This document shows, piece after piece, positions 38,455-51,122 of a DNA stretch of 64,000 nucleotides. Made by a program: the position numbers and the translations under genes. Origin of the DNA: Leptospira perolatii (GTDB lineage: Bacteria > Spirochaetota > Leptospiria > Leptospirales > Leptospiraceae). The notes under the pieces were generated by a model that worked only from the letters and a program-made list of their open reading frames with translations, was not told the DNA's origin and searched no databases. Location of the stretch: positions 1 to 64,000 of the forward strand of contig NZ_NPDZ01000010.1 in the NCBI RefSeq assembly GCF_002811875.1, in the 5' to 3' direction. How positions within the stretch are numbered: the stretch's first letter is position 1; every line of letters starts with the position of its first letter.

Positions 38455-40470
38455 ATGAGGCTAAATCCAGAACAGGAAAAAGCGGTCCAAACCGTAAATG
38501 GGCCACTCTTAATTTTTGCAGGAGCGGGATCCGGAAAAACCCGCGTTATCTCTAATCGGATCGCACACATGATCCAGGACCACCATATCCCTGGCTCTAA
38601 GATCGTAGCTCTTTCCTTTACTAATAAGAGCGCGAAGGAAATGGGAGAGAGAGTCAGAAAACTGGTGCCTAGAAATCTACTCAAAGGGATCGTTCTTTCT
38701 ACATTTCATTCTCTTGGACTGAATATTCTTAAAAAGCATATTGAGAAATTGGGATACAAGCAGCCTTTTCTACTTTTAAACGGTAGCGACCAAGAAGGTT
38801 TAGTTACGAGTCTACTTGTCTCAAAAAAGATCGAGGCAAAGAGAGCCCAGGTTCTCGAAATACTGGGAAAGATTTCTCGAATCAAGAACTCGGGTGACGA
38901 TTACATGGATTCCCTGCGTTCTTCTTTGAATGAAGGAGACCAAGCGGCCGCCTCGTTGTTCCATCTATATCAGGAAACTTTAAAGGAGCAGAACTCTGTA
39001 GATTTTGACGACCTCATTAATCTCCCGGCCAAATTGTTAAAGGACTTTGAAGAGGTGAGGGAAGAATACAACAAGAAATTCCAATACTTCATGGTGGACG
39101 AATTTCAGGATACGAACAACACCCAGTATGAGTTCCTACGTGCACTTATGGGGAATTCGGAAAACCTATGTGTAGTCGGGGATGACGACCAATCTATTTA
39201 CGCTTTCAGAGGCTCCAATGTGAGCTTGATCCTTGGATTCGAAAAGGATTTTCCGAACGCGACTGTCATTCGGCTTTTGGAAAATTATCGCTCTACTGAA
39301 ATCATTGTCTCAGCAGCGAACTCACTAATTCGACACAATCTATCTAGACGTTCCAAAGAGTTGTATTCTAGAATTCCTTCCGGTAAAAAGGTTCGCTATG
39401 TAGAGAGGCTGGACGAAAAAGACGAAGCTGAGTACATAGCTGATTGTATTCGCGAAGAGATTGTCAAAGAGTGCAGGAGGGGATCTCAGATCGCGATTCT
39501 GTTTAGAACCAATTTTCAATCTAGACCATTCGAGGAAACCTTTCGCGCCCGCGACATGCCTTATAAAGTAGTCGGAGGATACAATTTCTTTGATCGAAAG
39601 GAAGTAAGAGATCTGATCTCATACATTCGAATCATCGCGAACCAGAAGGACGATGCATCCTTACTCAGAATTATCAATTATCCAAAACGCGGAATCGGTG
39701 CAGGATCCATTTCTTTGATTCATGAGAAGGCTTCTCATACTAAAGAATCGTTATATGAAGTATTATTTCGTGTGTGTGAATCTCCGGATTTCCTGCCTAG
39801 TTTGAATCGAAAGATCGCTTCGGAGATCTACAACTTCGTAAATCTTATCGAAAAATACAAAAAAAAGTTTTCCAGTTCTCCCAGGCTCTTTTTTGCACTG
39901 CGCGAATTGATCGGAGATTTGGGCCTGGAAAAGGAAATCGTTTTGGAAGAGAAGGAAGAGAAAGTTGCCAAGGCAAGAATCTTCAACCTTTCAGAGTTGG
40001 TGAACATGCTCGCGTTTTTCGAAGAAAACAACGAGTCTGGAGAAAAGCCAACCCTCTTCGATTTTATTAACCGACTTGCGATGTTAATGGAAGACGAACC
40101 TTCTGATGAGAAAGAAGACAACCGGATCCAGCTATTGACCATCCACCAATCTAAGGGATTAGAGTTTGAGTCAGTCTACGTGGTCGGCTTGGAGGAAGGG
40201 ATTCTTCCAAACGGAAGGGTCGCGCTTGAGAGCGAGTCCATAGACGAAGAGAGGCGTTTGATGTATGTGGCCATGACCCGTGCCAAGAGCCATTTATGCT
40301 TGACAGGAGCCGCAAACCGCCGCAAATTTGGGGAGCAATTAGCTTCAGAGCCGTCTCGGTTCTTAAAAGAGATCGAACCGGAGACCCTGGATTGGTACTC
40401 AAATGAGGAAACCAGGCAGCAGGAGACAGAAGACTTTCTCCAAGAGCTCGAAAAATTGAAAACGGGTTAA
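38455..40470 (+). CDS. UvrD/Rep family DNA helicase (superfamily 1)
   Basis: From ATG 38455 the protein has 671 residues (Rep-like length); an upstream ATG at 38440 is a close alternative. All SF1A motifs are present: Walker [11 protein letters not shown], motif Ia ([13 protein letters not shown]), Walker [10 protein letters not shown], motif [17 protein letters not shown], motif IV (LLENYRS), motif V ([20 protein letters not shown]) and motif VI ([14 protein letters not shown]). It unwinds DNA 3' to 5' in replication restart or repair. Its stop overlaps the start of the next gene (TAATG), so helicase, TPR lipoprotein and AsmA-like genes probably form one operon. Confidence 0.93.
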   Translation: MRLNPEQEKAVQTVNGPLLIFAGAGSGKTRVISNRIAHMIQDHHIPGSKIVALSFTNKSAKEMGERVRKLVPRNLLKGIVLSTFHSLGLNILKKHIEKLGYKQPFLLLNGSDQEGLVTSLLVSKKIEAKRAQVLEILGKISRIKNSGDDYMDSLRSSLNEGDQAAASLFHLYQETLKEQNSVDFDDLINLPAKLLKDFEEVREEYNKKFQYFMVDEFQDTNNTQYEFLRALMGNSENLCVVGDDDQSIYAFRGSNVSLILGFEKDFPNATVIRLLENYRSTEIIVSAANSLIRHNLSRRSKELYSRIPSGKKVRYVERLDEKDEAEYIADCIREEIVKECRRGSQIAILFRTNFQSRPFEETFRARDMPYKVVGGYNFFDRKEVRDLISYIRIIANQKDDASLLRIINYPKRGIGAGSISLIHEKASHTKESLYEVLFRVCESPDFLPSLNRKIASEIYNFVNLIEKYKKKFSSSPRLFFALRELIGDLGLEKEIVLEEKEEKVAKARIFNLSELVNMLAFFEENNESGEKPTLFDFINRLAMLMEDEPSDEKEDNRIQLLTIHQSKGLEFESVYVVGLEEGILPNGRVALESESIDEERRLMYVAMTRAKSHLCLTGAANRRKFGEQLASEPSRFLKEIEPETLDWYSNEETRQQETEDFLQELEKLKTG

Positions 40471-41120
40471 TGAAAATGGGCAAATACGCGCTGATACTCT
40501 TACTGGGGAGCACACTACTAGTCTCCTGTGCTAGTGCACAGAGAGAGCATGGTGTTTCTTCGGATTTAGAGTCCCAAGTCCGAGCGGAGATTCAAATTAT
40601 AGATTCACATCTCTCCGACCAAAACCTCGACGACAAGAAACGCTCCGATTACCTCCTACAAAAAGCAAAACTCTATCTTAGAATCGAATCCTACAAGGAA
40701 GCATCTCTCGTACTGAAAGAGATTCAGAATTCAAAAGAAGCAAAAAATATACAGCATCTGGACCATTTACTTGGTTCTGCTTATTTCGGAATCAATGATT
40801 ATGAGAATGCAATCGTTCATTTTCGCAAATCGGACAATGTAGATCGTGACTTTGAATCCGCAAATCGCAGAAAAATGTGGGCAAAGGCGTATTTTGAGGA
40901 AGAAAAGTACGGTCAGGCGCTTGGAATTCTTGGAAGAGCTTCCAAAGAAAAGGATTTTGAAAAGGATCTCTTCTATTACGAGACTGTTGCAATCAGTTTC
41001 TATCGGATTAAGGAATTTAAAAGATGTCAGATGATTCTGGAAGAAGGACTACTGAAGTTTCCGGAAAGTCAGACACTACGCACAATGCAGGAAACACTCG
41101 GTCAAGTACTCCAGCGTTAG
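40470..41120 (+). CDS. TPR-repeat lipoprotein
   Basis: This 216-residue protein has a short signal peptide ending LLVSC (Cys20). It continues with TPR-type helical repeats (about 55-215) such as AKLYLRIESYKEASLVLKEI and SAYFGINDYENAIVHFRKSD. TPR lipoproteins assemble protein complexes at the outer membrane or periplasm. Its ATG overlaps the helicase stop (TAATG), and its last 97 bases overlap the next gene. The combination with an AsmA-like protein suggests envelope maintenance, but the helicase link is probably transcriptional only. Confidence 0.85.
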   Translation: MKMGKYALILLLGSTLLVSCASAQREHGVSSDLESQVRAEIQIIDSHLSDQNLDDKKRSDYLLQKAKLYLRIESYKEASLVLKEIQNSKEAKNIQHLDHLLGSAYFGINDYENAIVHFRKSDNVDRDFESANRRKMWAKAYFEEEKYGQALGILGRASKEKDFEKDLFYYETVAISFYRIKEFKRCQMILEEGLLKFPESQTLRTMQETLGQVLQR

Positions 41121-43375
41121 TACGAGTCTACTTTACAATACCAAAATTTCTTAATTTGCGAAGGGAGAGGGTTGAAGTCTCGATCCTTGTCCCGAGGGCA
41201 GTCCTTTATACACTCAAGATACTTTTCAGGACTACGAAGCACGTACTGAAGCTTCCGGCTTTTCGAAGATTCTCATTCATCACGCTACTGTTAGGTGCGA
41301 TTCTGTTTGGAGCCAAGGAAGGAACCGAATGGTACTTTGTGCATCGAGTTCTCGATATCAGGGCGCTCAAAGAAATATCCAGAGAATTTATCAATGTCGA
41401 GTTGGGTAGAGCAGTTGCCCTCGGAATCGTAGAATACGAATTTCCAAATCACGTCTTCATCGAAGATCTGAAAATCTCAAACGAAGAGGATTTTGTTTCC
41501 CAGCATTTGCTCTTCAAAGCAAATAAAGTAGAACTAGTATTACGCGGAGTTCTGAAAGGAAATCCCTCCGTAAAAGCGATACGAGTCAAAAATGCTCAGA
41601 TAGAGTTGAATATGGAGGACAAAATTTCTGGAAAGTTGCTGGAATATATCCAGAAAATCAATATCCCGGAAATCAGACTCGATAACACAACCATCTCCAT
41701 TTTTAAAGGCGAATCGAATTTACTTGAGGAAGTAACCGGCGTTGACCTTTTAATTCGCAAAGAAGGAGAGTGGGTAAGGATAGAGATTTCCGATTCTCTT
41801 TTACCCTGGCCAGGTTTCCGTTATCTAAAGGGATCGTTTGAAACTAGGATCGGTTCTAATTCCTCCAGATTAGAATTAGAATTTCGTAATGCAAAAGCAA
41901 AGCCAGTGGGTGGATTGTATTCTTCTCTTTCTCCTTTTCTTCCAAAATCCGGAAAAATATCAGGCACCTGCTTTTTGGAGCAAGAAGGAGAGAACTTCAA
42001 GGTCCAGGGAAAGACCGAGTTTTCTAAAGTTAGCGGAATCGTCTTACAGGAGATTCCGCTACAGGAAGAACCTTTGGAATGGAAAGACGTAGATTTAGAA
42101 CACGAATGGTTTTACATCTCCAAGGAAAAAACATTAAAAGAAACTCATATTTTTAGGACAGAAGACGGGAATCTTGAGCTGCAAAAGGGTAGGGGGGAGA
42201 AAGGTTTGAGAACCTGGGATTTGTCTCTTGCACTTTCTAATATCTCTAATTTTCGCTCTTTTTTGCCGGTTCCGGTCGACTTAGATTCGTTAGATGGTCA
42301 GTTGAAATTGCACTGGAAAGGTTACGAAACCGGAAATTACAACGACTGGCTGAAATCCGAAGGAACCCTGAATCTTCTGGGCTTTCACTGGAAAAATCCG
42401 AATTTGGACCTAGGTTTTCAGTACGCTGATATTTTTTGGAAGTCCGACGGAATGTACGAAGGAAAACTGGAAGGTACCCAGTTCGGTTCTCCTTTTAGTA
42501 TGAAGCTAAAGGGCAAATTCGGATTCAAGAAAGCGATTCGTGGAGATGGAGTCGCATACTATCCGCTGCAAGGTGATTTTAATTTCGATGTTCTTTCTGA
42601 TTCGTTTATCCTGGAAGATTATTTTCCAATTTATAGAACCATCCGACAAAGCGTTCGTGAAGATATCAAGACTAGAATGGAGAAATTGATTCCAGAAATT
42701 CGATTTGTCCGAACCAAAATCTTTAAGTACTTTCTAGAATTTTCCACCGGATCTTTGAAATGGAAGAGTAAAGAATCTAGATTGAAAAGAGAATTCCAGA
42801 ATTTAGGGAACTTGGAGTTCGTTGCCAAATTGGTTCCTTATCAGTCCAGGGCTGATGCAAAGATTTTGGACAAGGAACAAACTGTGGCAGAAGCCTCTGC
42901 CAACTTTACCTATTCTAGCGATACTCCATACTTTGATATCCGCTTTCAAACAAATGAAATTCCGTGGAAGATGCCAGCATTTAGATTTTGCGGAAAAGAA
43001 TTGGTTCCAGACAGAATCGCGGTCAACGGAACGGTTCGCTTCTTTGGCAATGATACTCTTGCACTTTATAATTCTCTAAACATTGTGCAGGACGTTAAGC
43101 TAATGGGAAATCGCTGGAAGGGTACTGCAGATTTTCCGTTTCCTCTTAACCCTGGATTTGATTTTAGCTTTGAGCAAAATGTGCTCCCTTCGATCACTTA
43201 TTATAGAGAATTGAGTTGGAATTCAGAAACAGTCAGAGCTACTGGTTATGCTCAATCTGATGGTTCGAGTCTGCGCTATTCCTCCAACGGAAGTATACAG
43301 AACCAAGCTTCTGAAAGCGCCACTTTCTTTAGCCAAAAATTTCGCGAAAATTCTGAGGAATGCCTCAAAGAATAG
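41024..43375 (+). CDS. Large AsmA-like membrane-anchored protein (hypothetical)
   Basis: The 783-residue frame is open from ATG 41024, with AAGGA nine bases upstream. It has a basic cytosolic start, one helix at ~84-100 and a long beta-rich periplasmic part with repeats like the AsmA/TamB/YhdP group (for example VKAIRVKNAQIELNMEDK). Such proteins bridge inner and outer membranes for lipid transport. The assignment is by pattern only. The start lies 97 bp inside the preceding gene; a TTG near 41153 is an alternative, which would shorten the cytosolic part. Confidence 0.65.
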   Translation: MSDDSGRRTTEVSGKSDTTHNAGNTRSSTPALVRVYFTIPKFLNLRRERVEVSILVPRAVLYTLKILFRTTKHVLKLPAFRRFSFITLLLGAILFGAKEGTEWYFVHRVLDIRALKEISREFINVELGRAVALGIVEYEFPNHVFIEDLKISNEEDFVSQHLLFKANKVELVLRGVLKGNPSVKAIRVKNAQIELNMEDKISGKLLEYIQKINIPEIRLDNTTISIFKGESNLLEEVTGVDLLIRKEGEWVRIEISDSLLPWPGFRYLKGSFETRIGSNSSRLELEFRNAKAKPVGGLYSSLSPFLPKSGKISGTCFLEQEGENFKVQGKTEFSKVSGIVLQEIPLQEEPLEWKDVDLEHEWFYISKEKTLKETHIFRTEDGNLELQKGRGEKGLRTWDLSLALSNISNFRSFLPVPVDLDSLDGQLKLHWKGYETGNYNDWLKSEGTLNLLGFHWKNPNLDLGFQYADIFWKSDGMYEGKLEGTQFGSPFSMKLKGKFGFKKAIRGDGVAYYPLQGDFNFDVLSDSFILEDYFPIYRTIRQSVREDIKTRMEKLIPEIRFVRTKIFKYFLEFSTGSLKWKSKESRLKREFQNLGNLEFVAKLVPYQSRADAKILDKEQTVAEASANFTYSSDTPYFDIRFQTNEIPWKMPAFRFCGKELVPDRIAVNGTVRFFGNDTLALYNSLNIVQDVKLMGNRWKGTADFPFPLNPGFDFSFEQNVLPSITYYRELSWNSETVRATGYAQSDGSSLRYSSNGSIQNQASESATFFSQKFRENSEECLKE

Positions 43376-43468
43376 GCTGTTTTTAGAGTAAGTTTATAAT
43401 TTACTTCTTCGAAAGAATCCAGAAACCTTAATTGCAAGTTTTTGAATATAGACGAGCGCTGAGATTTT

Positions 43469-44761
<1,293 letters not shown>

Positions 44762-45602
44762 GGCCTATACTGAGGATATGAATTTTGAGTTTTTCGGCAA
44801 GGCGAATAAATTCTTCCGGATCTACTACTAGAGTTTCTGAATCTCGGAGCGCCAAGATTTCGCAATGATTTTCATGCATTGTTAACAGGGTATTTGTTCC
44901 GACGGTCGGCAAATCGAAACGGTCATCCTGACTAGGCTTGGAACTTTTGCAAACTACTGCCTTTGCTTTCTTTGCAAAAGATCCTCCTCTCCGTATCGCC
45001 TGATCTGTACCTTCTACGGCTTCTACCGCCAATACGGACTTATCCAGTACCACGACTGTTTGGCCTATGTCCAACAAAGCGATTTTTTCGGCGTATTCCA
45101 TTCCGAATTCCACATCCAGCAATTGGCGTTTATCCAAAGGTCGCTTTGTGTATCTGCCTTCGCTTAATAACAAAGATTTAAGGTACACTTTTTGAGATAT
45201 GATTTGGATTCCTTCTTTTTCGAAATCCTCTGCGATCGTGCGGAAAATTGAGTAGTCGTGACGATTGACCATCCTGGCCAGCAGAGCGAGCGCCTTTAGG
45301 TCAAAATTTAGATTCTTAAAGATAATCTCTTTTTTTACTTTTCCGAGCAAAAGCAAACGATCGACTTTGAGCTTTTTGCACGCTTTGATCAATCCTCCGA
45401 TTTTTGCGATATGAATCGGGTATTCTCTTTCCGGATATTCTCCGGATTGAAAGTCGGATTCTATGATGGATAAAAAGACGGGATCTTCTCCGGAGGCAAG
45501 AGCCTCCCTCATTCCGATATGCGGAAGTTCTCCTCCGCCAGCCAAGATTCCTAAGCGTCCCAATCTTATATTACTTACTTTTAATACGCAAATTCAGACG
45601 AT

Positions 45603-45896
45603 TTAGGACTGCGCCGAGTTATTACTGGAACTTCCAGAAGAGTTGCTTGAATTTCCAGAACTCGTCTCAGTGCTGTTCGTATTTTTTTGTGTCGATGATC
45701 CGTCGGAAGAATTCGACTTATAATCGGTTACGTAAAAACCGGATCCCTTGAATATGATTCCTCCGCCGAACGAAATCATTCTTTCTACTTTGCCAGCTTT
45801 GCCACAGAGGCATTCCTCTAAAGGGTCGTCCTTCATAGATTGAATGTGTTCAAACACTTGATTACAGGTTTTACATTTATAGTCGTAGGTTGGCAC
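45603..45896 (-). CDS. FmdB family zinc-ribbon regulatory protein
   Basis: This 97-residue protein starts MPTYDYKCKTC, the FmdB zinc-ribbon signature, with Cys8, Cys11, Cys29 and Cys31 as ligands. The C-terminal third is a low-complexity Ser/Asn tail. FmdB-type proteins are small putative regulators of unclear function. It lies 39 bp before lpxI on the minus strand within a compact operon. Confidence 0.88.
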   Translation of the reverse strand: MPTYDYKCKTCNQVFEHIQSMKDDPLEECLCGKAGKVERMISFGGGIIFKGSGFYVTDYKSNSSDGSSTQKNTNSTETSSGNSSNSSGSSSNNSAQS

Positions 45897-45928
45897 CGGG
45901 CCCTCCTTTCTATTCCTAATTCACAAAT

Positions 45929-47365
45929 TTAGTATAAAAATCTAAATCGAAATAATGCTAGATTCGATTTGTTTTTCTCTTTTGATTGCAGCAGACAAAG
46001 TTTGTATCTGGTCTCATCCGAACTTTCAAATCCTTGCTCCGGGCGAATTCCCTGTACTACCGCTTTTTCTTCGATGAACAAAGAAGCAGACTGAGAGTTT
46101 GCGTTTTGTGCGATTTGGATTTGGAAGTTACGAGAATCGCTTTTGTTTTCCAGGATATATTTGTTCCTATTTATATAGATCGATTCCCTGTCAAGATCGA
46201 TTTGGTAGGCATGATTCCAACTTCCGGATTGACCGGCATACAATCTAAACACTGGAACTGTTTCTTCACCGCTTAAGTATTGGATCTTAAACTCCAAAGA
46301 GCGAAACGGTTCTTCTATGAGTCTACACAATTCCTGATAATCGTTTTTTTCGGATCCATAGATTACAATTCCGTAATCTCCGTCTATGGCTAACTTTTCT
46401 GTCTGAATATATTTCCCGAAAAATCCGAACGGAGGAGAGTTTTCGTCCCAATAAGCGAAGTCCCAAGCTTTGCTTTTTTCGGATTCGGTGTACTTCGAAA
46501 CCATTGCTTGGCTTTTTTCGTTAGAGAAAGGTTCTTCTTCTGTAAATGTCGAAAACATCCAGCCGGAAAGTGCAGATTCAGGAATGTAGACTTGGATCCA
46601 GTTTCCTTTTTTTCCGGAAATGGTCTCTATCCTAGGATCCTTGTCTAACACATAGAGGATTGCACCTTTCTTCAACCTTGCTTTTCCCGGGTTCTCTGTT
46701 CCGGGGCCGATTCTCAAATTGGTATTTTCTCCAGTGTTCTTTAATCTTCCAGAGAAAAAATTAGAATCTTCTCGAGTAGATAGGAAGCCGAGAATTTCGC
46801 CTAATTCACTGCGGTCCGATTCGGAAAGCTTCGTAATTCGATCGCTTTTTAGACTGTTTTTGAGTGCTGTAGAATAAGACGGAAGTATTGGAAGTGGATT
46901 TATGCTTAATAATTCCCTAATATATTTAGCCAAAGTTTCCGCGTTGTCCCATTCGGCCGCATTTTCCAGACGGGCGACCAAGGCTTTGCTTCTTAGGAAA
47001 CTTTTCTTGGCTAGTTTGCCAATGAATGGATCTTCAAAAATCGGAAATTTGTTACCGGCGATTTCGGATTCGGTATATTGTATTTTAAACTTTTGCGAAA
47101 ATTTGTTCGCTGACTTGAGCTGATCCTCCGGATCTAATTCCTTAAGACCTGCATTGTAAAACAATAAGGATTGAGAAGCGTACAATAGATCGTAAGGAGA
47201 AGGTTCCGGTAAAGCACGGACCTGCTTAATTACGCTTTCCCATTCTTGATCCCGAAAGTCTTCGTAAATTGTGTCCGATGGTTTGGGCCAATTGTACCAA
47301 ACGATGGAAACTATAATTACGAAGAAAACGAAACCGATGAGTGAGAAAATAAATCCGCGCTTCAA
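45929..47365 (-). CDS. Membrane-anchored SH3-domain protein (hypothetical)
   Basis: This 478-residue protein has one N-terminal helix (5-24), a helical region, a bacterial SH3 domain (about 213-275, with NTNLRIGPGTENPGKARLKK and GNWIQVYIPESALSGWMF) and a C-terminal beta-rich, concanavalin-like segment (300-478). Bacterial SH3 domains often bind cell-wall peptides, so a periplasmic wall-linked role is possible. It lies 12 bp after the tolC-type gene and 32 bp before fmdB. I recognise no named family. Confidence 0.75.
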   Translation of the reverse strand: MKRGFIFSLIGFVFFVIIVSIVWYNWPKPSDTIYEDFRDQEWESVIKQVRALPEPSPYDLLYASQSLLFYNAGLKELDPEDQLKSANKFSQKFKIQYTESEIAGNKFPIFEDPFIGKLAKKSFLRSKALVARLENAAEWDNAETLAKYIRELLSINPLPILPSYSTALKNSLKSDRITKLSESDRSELGEILGFLSTREDSNFFSGRLKNTGENTNLRIGPGTENPGKARLKKGAILYVLDKDPRIETISGKKGNWIQVYIPESALSGWMFSTFTEEEPFSNEKSQAMVSKYTESEKSKAWDFAYWDENSPPFGFFGKYIQTEKLAIDGDYGIVIYGSEKNDYQELCRLIEEPFRSLEFKIQYLSGEETVPVFRLYAGQSGSWNHAYQIDLDRESIYINRNKYILENKSDSRNFQIQIAQNANSQSASLFIEEKAVVQGIRPEQGFESSDETRYKLCLLQSKEKNKSNLALFRFRFLY

Positions 47366-47377
47366 GGAGATGACTGA

Positions 47378-48997
47378 TTATTCTATTATTGGAATTAGTT
47401 TATCCGCACTCAAATCGAAACGCTCCAATAATACGTTTTTGGCTACGTAGTATCTCATCAGATCGATATTGAAATTCACTTTTGCTTGAGTTAGAGCAAG
47501 TTGATCGCGAACTAAAGTATCCAATGCGTTCTTTACAGCGACCGCGTCGGCTCTCCCTTGCCTAAAGCTTCTCAAAACTCCATTGTAGTAGTTCATCGTT
47601 TCATGTTCCGTTACGATTGAATTCTTATAGATTCGGTAACTTGCTTCCAGAGAGTCTATTCGACCTCTTACATCATCTCGGACTTCGTTCTTGACTTCCT
47701 GTTCCTTTAAGGAAGCTTGATGAACCGAAATCTCGGAATCTCTCCTTGTGGCAAAAACTCCCTTATCCAAGATAGGATAGGAAAATTTGACCTGACCTTG
47801 GTAATCCTTATATTTAAAAGACTGTATTCCATTATCCGTATCCGAATAATTCCGATTCGGTGACACCAAAGTCTGAGCCTGAGAAGATACTGAACCGGAT
47901 AGGGTCAGAGTAGGCAATTGGTCGTTTTTAGAGTTCTTAAGCACTAACTCGGCGTTCTCTTTATCTCGAATTGCGTTTTGATAGTCCGCTCTTTTTTGAT
48001 AAGCGGTCTCTATGTCTTTTGCAAAATCAGGTTTTTCTAATAATTCTTCCAAAAGATCTGTGTCTTCCGAGAGCTCGATTCCGGATTCTAACTTCAGACT
48101 TCGTATCAATTTTCTCTTTGCTTCGTCCTTTTGTAAAGTGGCGGTTTCGAGTTGGCTTTCGGCCTGTGCAAGTAGAGAATTCCACTGATTCACTTCGAAT
48201 CCTTCAGAGAGACCCAAGCCTTGTTTTCGGATCGTTAGGTTTCGAATATTGCGGGTATTCTCTTGCAATTGCTTATAAGTTTTTAGAGCTCTGAGCTTTA
48301 CTGAGTAGTCCCAAAAATCCACCAAGGAATTTACGATCGCTTGAGAAATCTGTAATGAAACTTGATTTTTTGCGATTTGAGATTGATTGTCCAAAATCTT
48401 TTCTTCGTTACGTCCTTTGTATCCGAAGGAGTTCTTCAATAGGTCTTGGCTAATCGTAGTAGTGATAAATCCGGTGTACAAAGGAGGTAGCGCTAGTCCT
48501 CTAAAGCTCGAGGTAAGCGCATTACTTTGTTCGAATGCGTTGGAGTCGAATCGTCTTGTTCCGGTTTCTATTTTGAAATAAGTTCCGGTAGCTCGAAACG
48601 TTTTTTCGAGCCCGCCTTTAATCGTGTCGTCCGAAATCTTCGTTCCAGTAAAGATATTGTTTTGGTTGAAAGGAAGATTGTTTTGGCGAAAGGTTCCATC
48701 TGCTATGAGTTTCCAGGAGTATTTTGACTCTGCTTTCAAATAGCCGGAATCAGTCTTTACCAACTCGTATCTTAGATTCTGCAGCTGAAAGTTACTGTCC
48801 AAAGAGCGTTTTACTGCTTCCTCGGTCGTTAGTTTCAATTGGCGACCTCCCACAGGAGTAACTGTTGTGACAGGCTCCGTACTTGGAATCGATTCTGCCA
48901 TTAAGCCGGAACCAGAAAGGAGGAGAATCGCGCTCCAGAAAAGGACCAAAACTTTTAGATGCTGTTTCATTTCCGATTTCATTAGGATAGTACTCAC
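47378..48997 (-). CDS. TolC family outer-membrane efflux protein
   Basis: This 539-residue protein begins at GTG 48997 with AGGAGG six bases upstream. A signal peptide (cleaved near LMAES) is followed by two TolC-like coiled-coil repeats, visible as LRYELVKTDSGYLKAESKYS and NAIRDKENAELVLKNSKNDQ, then QVKFSYPILDKGVFATRRDS. It forms an outer-membrane channel for tripartite efflux or type I secretion; no partner pump is next to it. It lies 37 bp after sucD, so it is cotranscribed with the TCA-cycle genes, an odd pairing. Confidence 0.87.
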   Translation of the reverse strand: MSTILMKSEMKQHLKVLVLFWSAILLLSGSGLMAESIPSTEPVTTVTPVGGRQLKLTTEEAVKRSLDSNFQLQNLRYELVKTDSGYLKAESKYSWKLIADGTFRQNNLPFNQNNIFTGTKISDDTIKGGLEKTFRATGTYFKIETGTRRFDSNAFEQSNALTSSFRGLALPPLYTGFITTTISQDLLKNSFGYKGRNEEKILDNQSQIAKNQVSLQISQAIVNSLVDFWDYSVKLRALKTYKQLQENTRNIRNLTIRKQGLGLSEGFEVNQWNSLLAQAESQLETATLQKDEAKRKLIRSLKLESGIELSEDTDLLEELLEKPDFAKDIETAYQKRADYQNAIRDKENAELVLKNSKNDQLPTLTLSGSVSSQAQTLVSPNRNYSDTDNGIQSFKYKDYQGQVKFSYPILDKGVFATRRDSEISVHQASLKEQEVKNEVRDDVRGRIDSLEASYRIYKNSIVTEHETMNYYNGVLRSFRQGRADAVAVKNALDTLVRDQLALTQAKVNFNIDLMRYYVAKNVLLERFDLSADKLIPIIE

Positions 48998-49034
48998 GAA
49001 TTCCTCCTTCGTTTGCTTTTCTAAGACCCTGGAT

Positions 49035-49919
49035 TTATCCCAAAGCCTTCTTCATTTTTTCACCGACTTCTGCAATAGACTGGCAAACATGAATTCCAGC
49101 TTCTTGCATAGCTTTCATTTTCGAAGACGCAGTTCCCATGCCCCCGCTGATAATCGCACCGGCATGTCCCATCCGTTTGCCCGGAGGAGCAGTCTGTCCT
49201 GCAATAAATCCGACCACAGGCTTCTTGACATTCTTTTTGATATAGTCAGCAGCTTCTTCTTCGGAAGTGCCGCCAATTTCTCCGATCATCACGATACCTT
49301 TCGTCTCTGGATCTTCGTTTAACAACTTAACCGCTTCAGTGTGGTTCATTCCAGGTACAGGGTCTCCGCCGATTCCGATCACTGTAGACTGGCCAAGGTT
49401 GTTTACGCTTAGCTGTGCTACGGATTCATAGGTTAGGGTTCCGGAGCGAGATACGATTCCGACGTTTCCTTCCTGGTGGATAAAGCCAGGCATAATTCCC
49501 ATTTTTACATTATATTTTGGTGATATAATTCCGGGACAATTTGGTCCAATCAGTCTGGATTTGGAATTTCTGAGCACGCTATATACTCTAAGCATATCGT
49601 GTGTAGGAATTCCTTCTGTTATACAAACAATCAAAGGAATTTCATTTGCGATTCCTTCTAAAATTGCATCAGCTGCGAATGGAGGAGGAACGAAAATGAT
49701 CGAAGCATTTGCTCCTTCATTTTTCATCGCATCCTTTAAGGAGTTAAAGACAGGGACTGCTTTTCCGGTTAGGTCTGCTTTCTGTCCGCCTTTTCCAGGA
49801 GTAACACCGGCGACTACTTTGGTGCCGTACTCTAACATTTGAGTCGCGTGGAAGGTTCCTTCTTTACCGGTGATACCTTGAACTACAACTCGAGTATTGG
49901 AATCTACTAAAACTGCCAT
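49035..49919 (-). CDS. sucD: Succinyl-CoA synthetase alpha subunit
   Basis: This 294-residue subunit has the CoA-binding domain ([15 protein letters not shown] at 11-25), PNCPGII, and the phosphohistidine site [13 protein letters not shown] with His252. It forms the nucleotide-dependent ligase with SucC, making ATP or GTP from succinyl-CoA in the TCA cycle. The order sucC-sucD with a 30-bp gap is normal. Confidence 0.97.
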   Translation of the reverse strand: MAVLVDSNTRVVVQGITGKEGTFHATQMLEYGTKVVAGVTPGKGGQKADLTGKAVPVFNSLKDAMKNEGANASIIFVPPPFAADAILEGIANEIPLIVCITEGIPTHDMLRVYSVLRNSKSRLIGPNCPGIISPKYNVKMGIMPGFIHQEGNVGIVSRSGTLTYESVAQLSVNNLGQSTVIGIGGDPVPGMNHTEAVKLLNEDPETKGIVMIGEIGGTSEEEAADYIKKNVKKPVVGFIAGQTAPPGKRMGHAGAIISGGMGTASSKMKAMQEAGIHVCQSIAEVGEKMKKALG

Positions 49920-49949
49920 TTGAAATGATTTCCTTCGTCTATCTTCTTT

Positions 49950-51122
49950 TTACTTAATCGAGGCTGCTACTTTTGCAGCTGCCTGTCTCAGGTCCTCGAC
50001 TGCCATGATGTTCAGCCCGGACTCGTTTAGGATGCGTTTTCCTTCTTCTGCGTTCGTGCCCTTTAAGCGAACTACTAACGGGACATGGATATTTACTGCC
50101 TTTGCAGCTTCTATGATACCGTTTGCGACTCGATCACAACGAACGATTCCTCCGAAAATATTTACGAAAATCCCTTTTACGTTCGGATCACCTAAGATTA
50201 GTTTGAATCCGTTCGTAACAGTGGTTACGTTCGCTCCGCCTCCCACATCAAGGAAGTTCGCTGGTTCTGCTCCGGCCAATTTTACTATGTCCATAGTAGC
50301 CATCGCTAGACCAGCACCGTTGACCATGCAACCTATGTTTCCATCTAACTTAACGTAGTTGATGTTGTACTCCGAAGCTTGAACTTCTAAAGGATCTTCC
50401 TCAGTAATATCTCTGTAAGCTGCATTGTCCGGATGACGATACATGGAGTTTTCGTCCAAGTCAATCTTGCAATCTCCGGCAATGATTTCGTTTTCTTTGG
50501 TAAGGATCAGAGGGTTAATTTCTAATAAAGATGCATCTTCTTTGATGTATGCCTGATAAATCGCTGAGAGAAGTGCTTTGAAAGACTTATGAGCTTCCAC
50601 AGGAAGTCCTAGATCAAAGGCCAATTGAGATGCCTGGTTCGCTTGAAGTCCGATTCCGGGATCGATTGCGATCTTTAATATCTTTTCGGGAGTGTGTTCC
50701 GCTACTTCTTCGATTTCCATACCGCCTTCAGTAGATGCCATGATTATGGTCTTGCGGATGGATCTATCTAAAAGGATACTTAGATAATATTCTTTTGCGA
50801 TGTTGATTCCCTGTTCCAAATATACTTTTAGAACTTTTTTTCCTTCCGCTCCAGTTTGAGGTGTAATAAGTTGCATTCCCAATATCTTGTCGATTGCGGC
50901 GAGTGCATCTTCTTTGGATTTAGTTACTTTTACACCGCCTCCTTTTCCGCGTCCACCAGCGTGGATTTGAGCTTTTACGACAACTACAGGTGTTCCCGTC
51001 TTTCCGGAAACTTCGTCATAGGCTTTGGTGCCTTCTTCTTTTCTATCGATAACTACACCGAAGGGAACCTTGGCGTTATGGCGTCTCAGGATTTCCTTTG
51101 CCTGGTACTCGTGAATTTTCAT
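49950..51122 (-). CDS. sucC: Succinyl-CoA synthetase beta subunit
   Basis: This 390-residue ATP-grasp subunit begins [20 protein letters not shown] and has [36 protein letters not shown] and [13 protein letters not shown]. It partners SucD in the TCA cycle. Of the seven closely packed genes down to lpxB, it is the first; the 240 bp upstream probably hold the promoter, though I could not identify a convincing one. Confidence 0.97.
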   Translation of the reverse strand: MKIHEYQAKEILRRHNAKVPFGVVIDRKEEGTKAYDEVSGKTGTPVVVVKAQIHAGGRGKGGGVKVTKSKEDALAAIDKILGMQLITPQTGAEGKKVLKVYLEQGINIAKEYYLSILLDRSIRKTIIMASTEGGMEIEEVAEHTPEKILKIAIDPGIGLQANQASQLAFDLGLPVEAHKSFKALLSAIYQAYIKEDASLLEINPLILTKENEIIAGDCKIDLDENSMYRHPDNAAYRDITEEDPLEVQASEYNINYVKLDGNIGCMVNGAGLAMATMDIVKLAGAEPANFLDVGGGANVTTVTNGFKLILGDPNVKGIFVNIFGGIVRCDRVANGIIEAAKAVNIHVPLVVRLKGTNAEEGKRILNESGLNIMAVEDLRQAAAKVAASIK

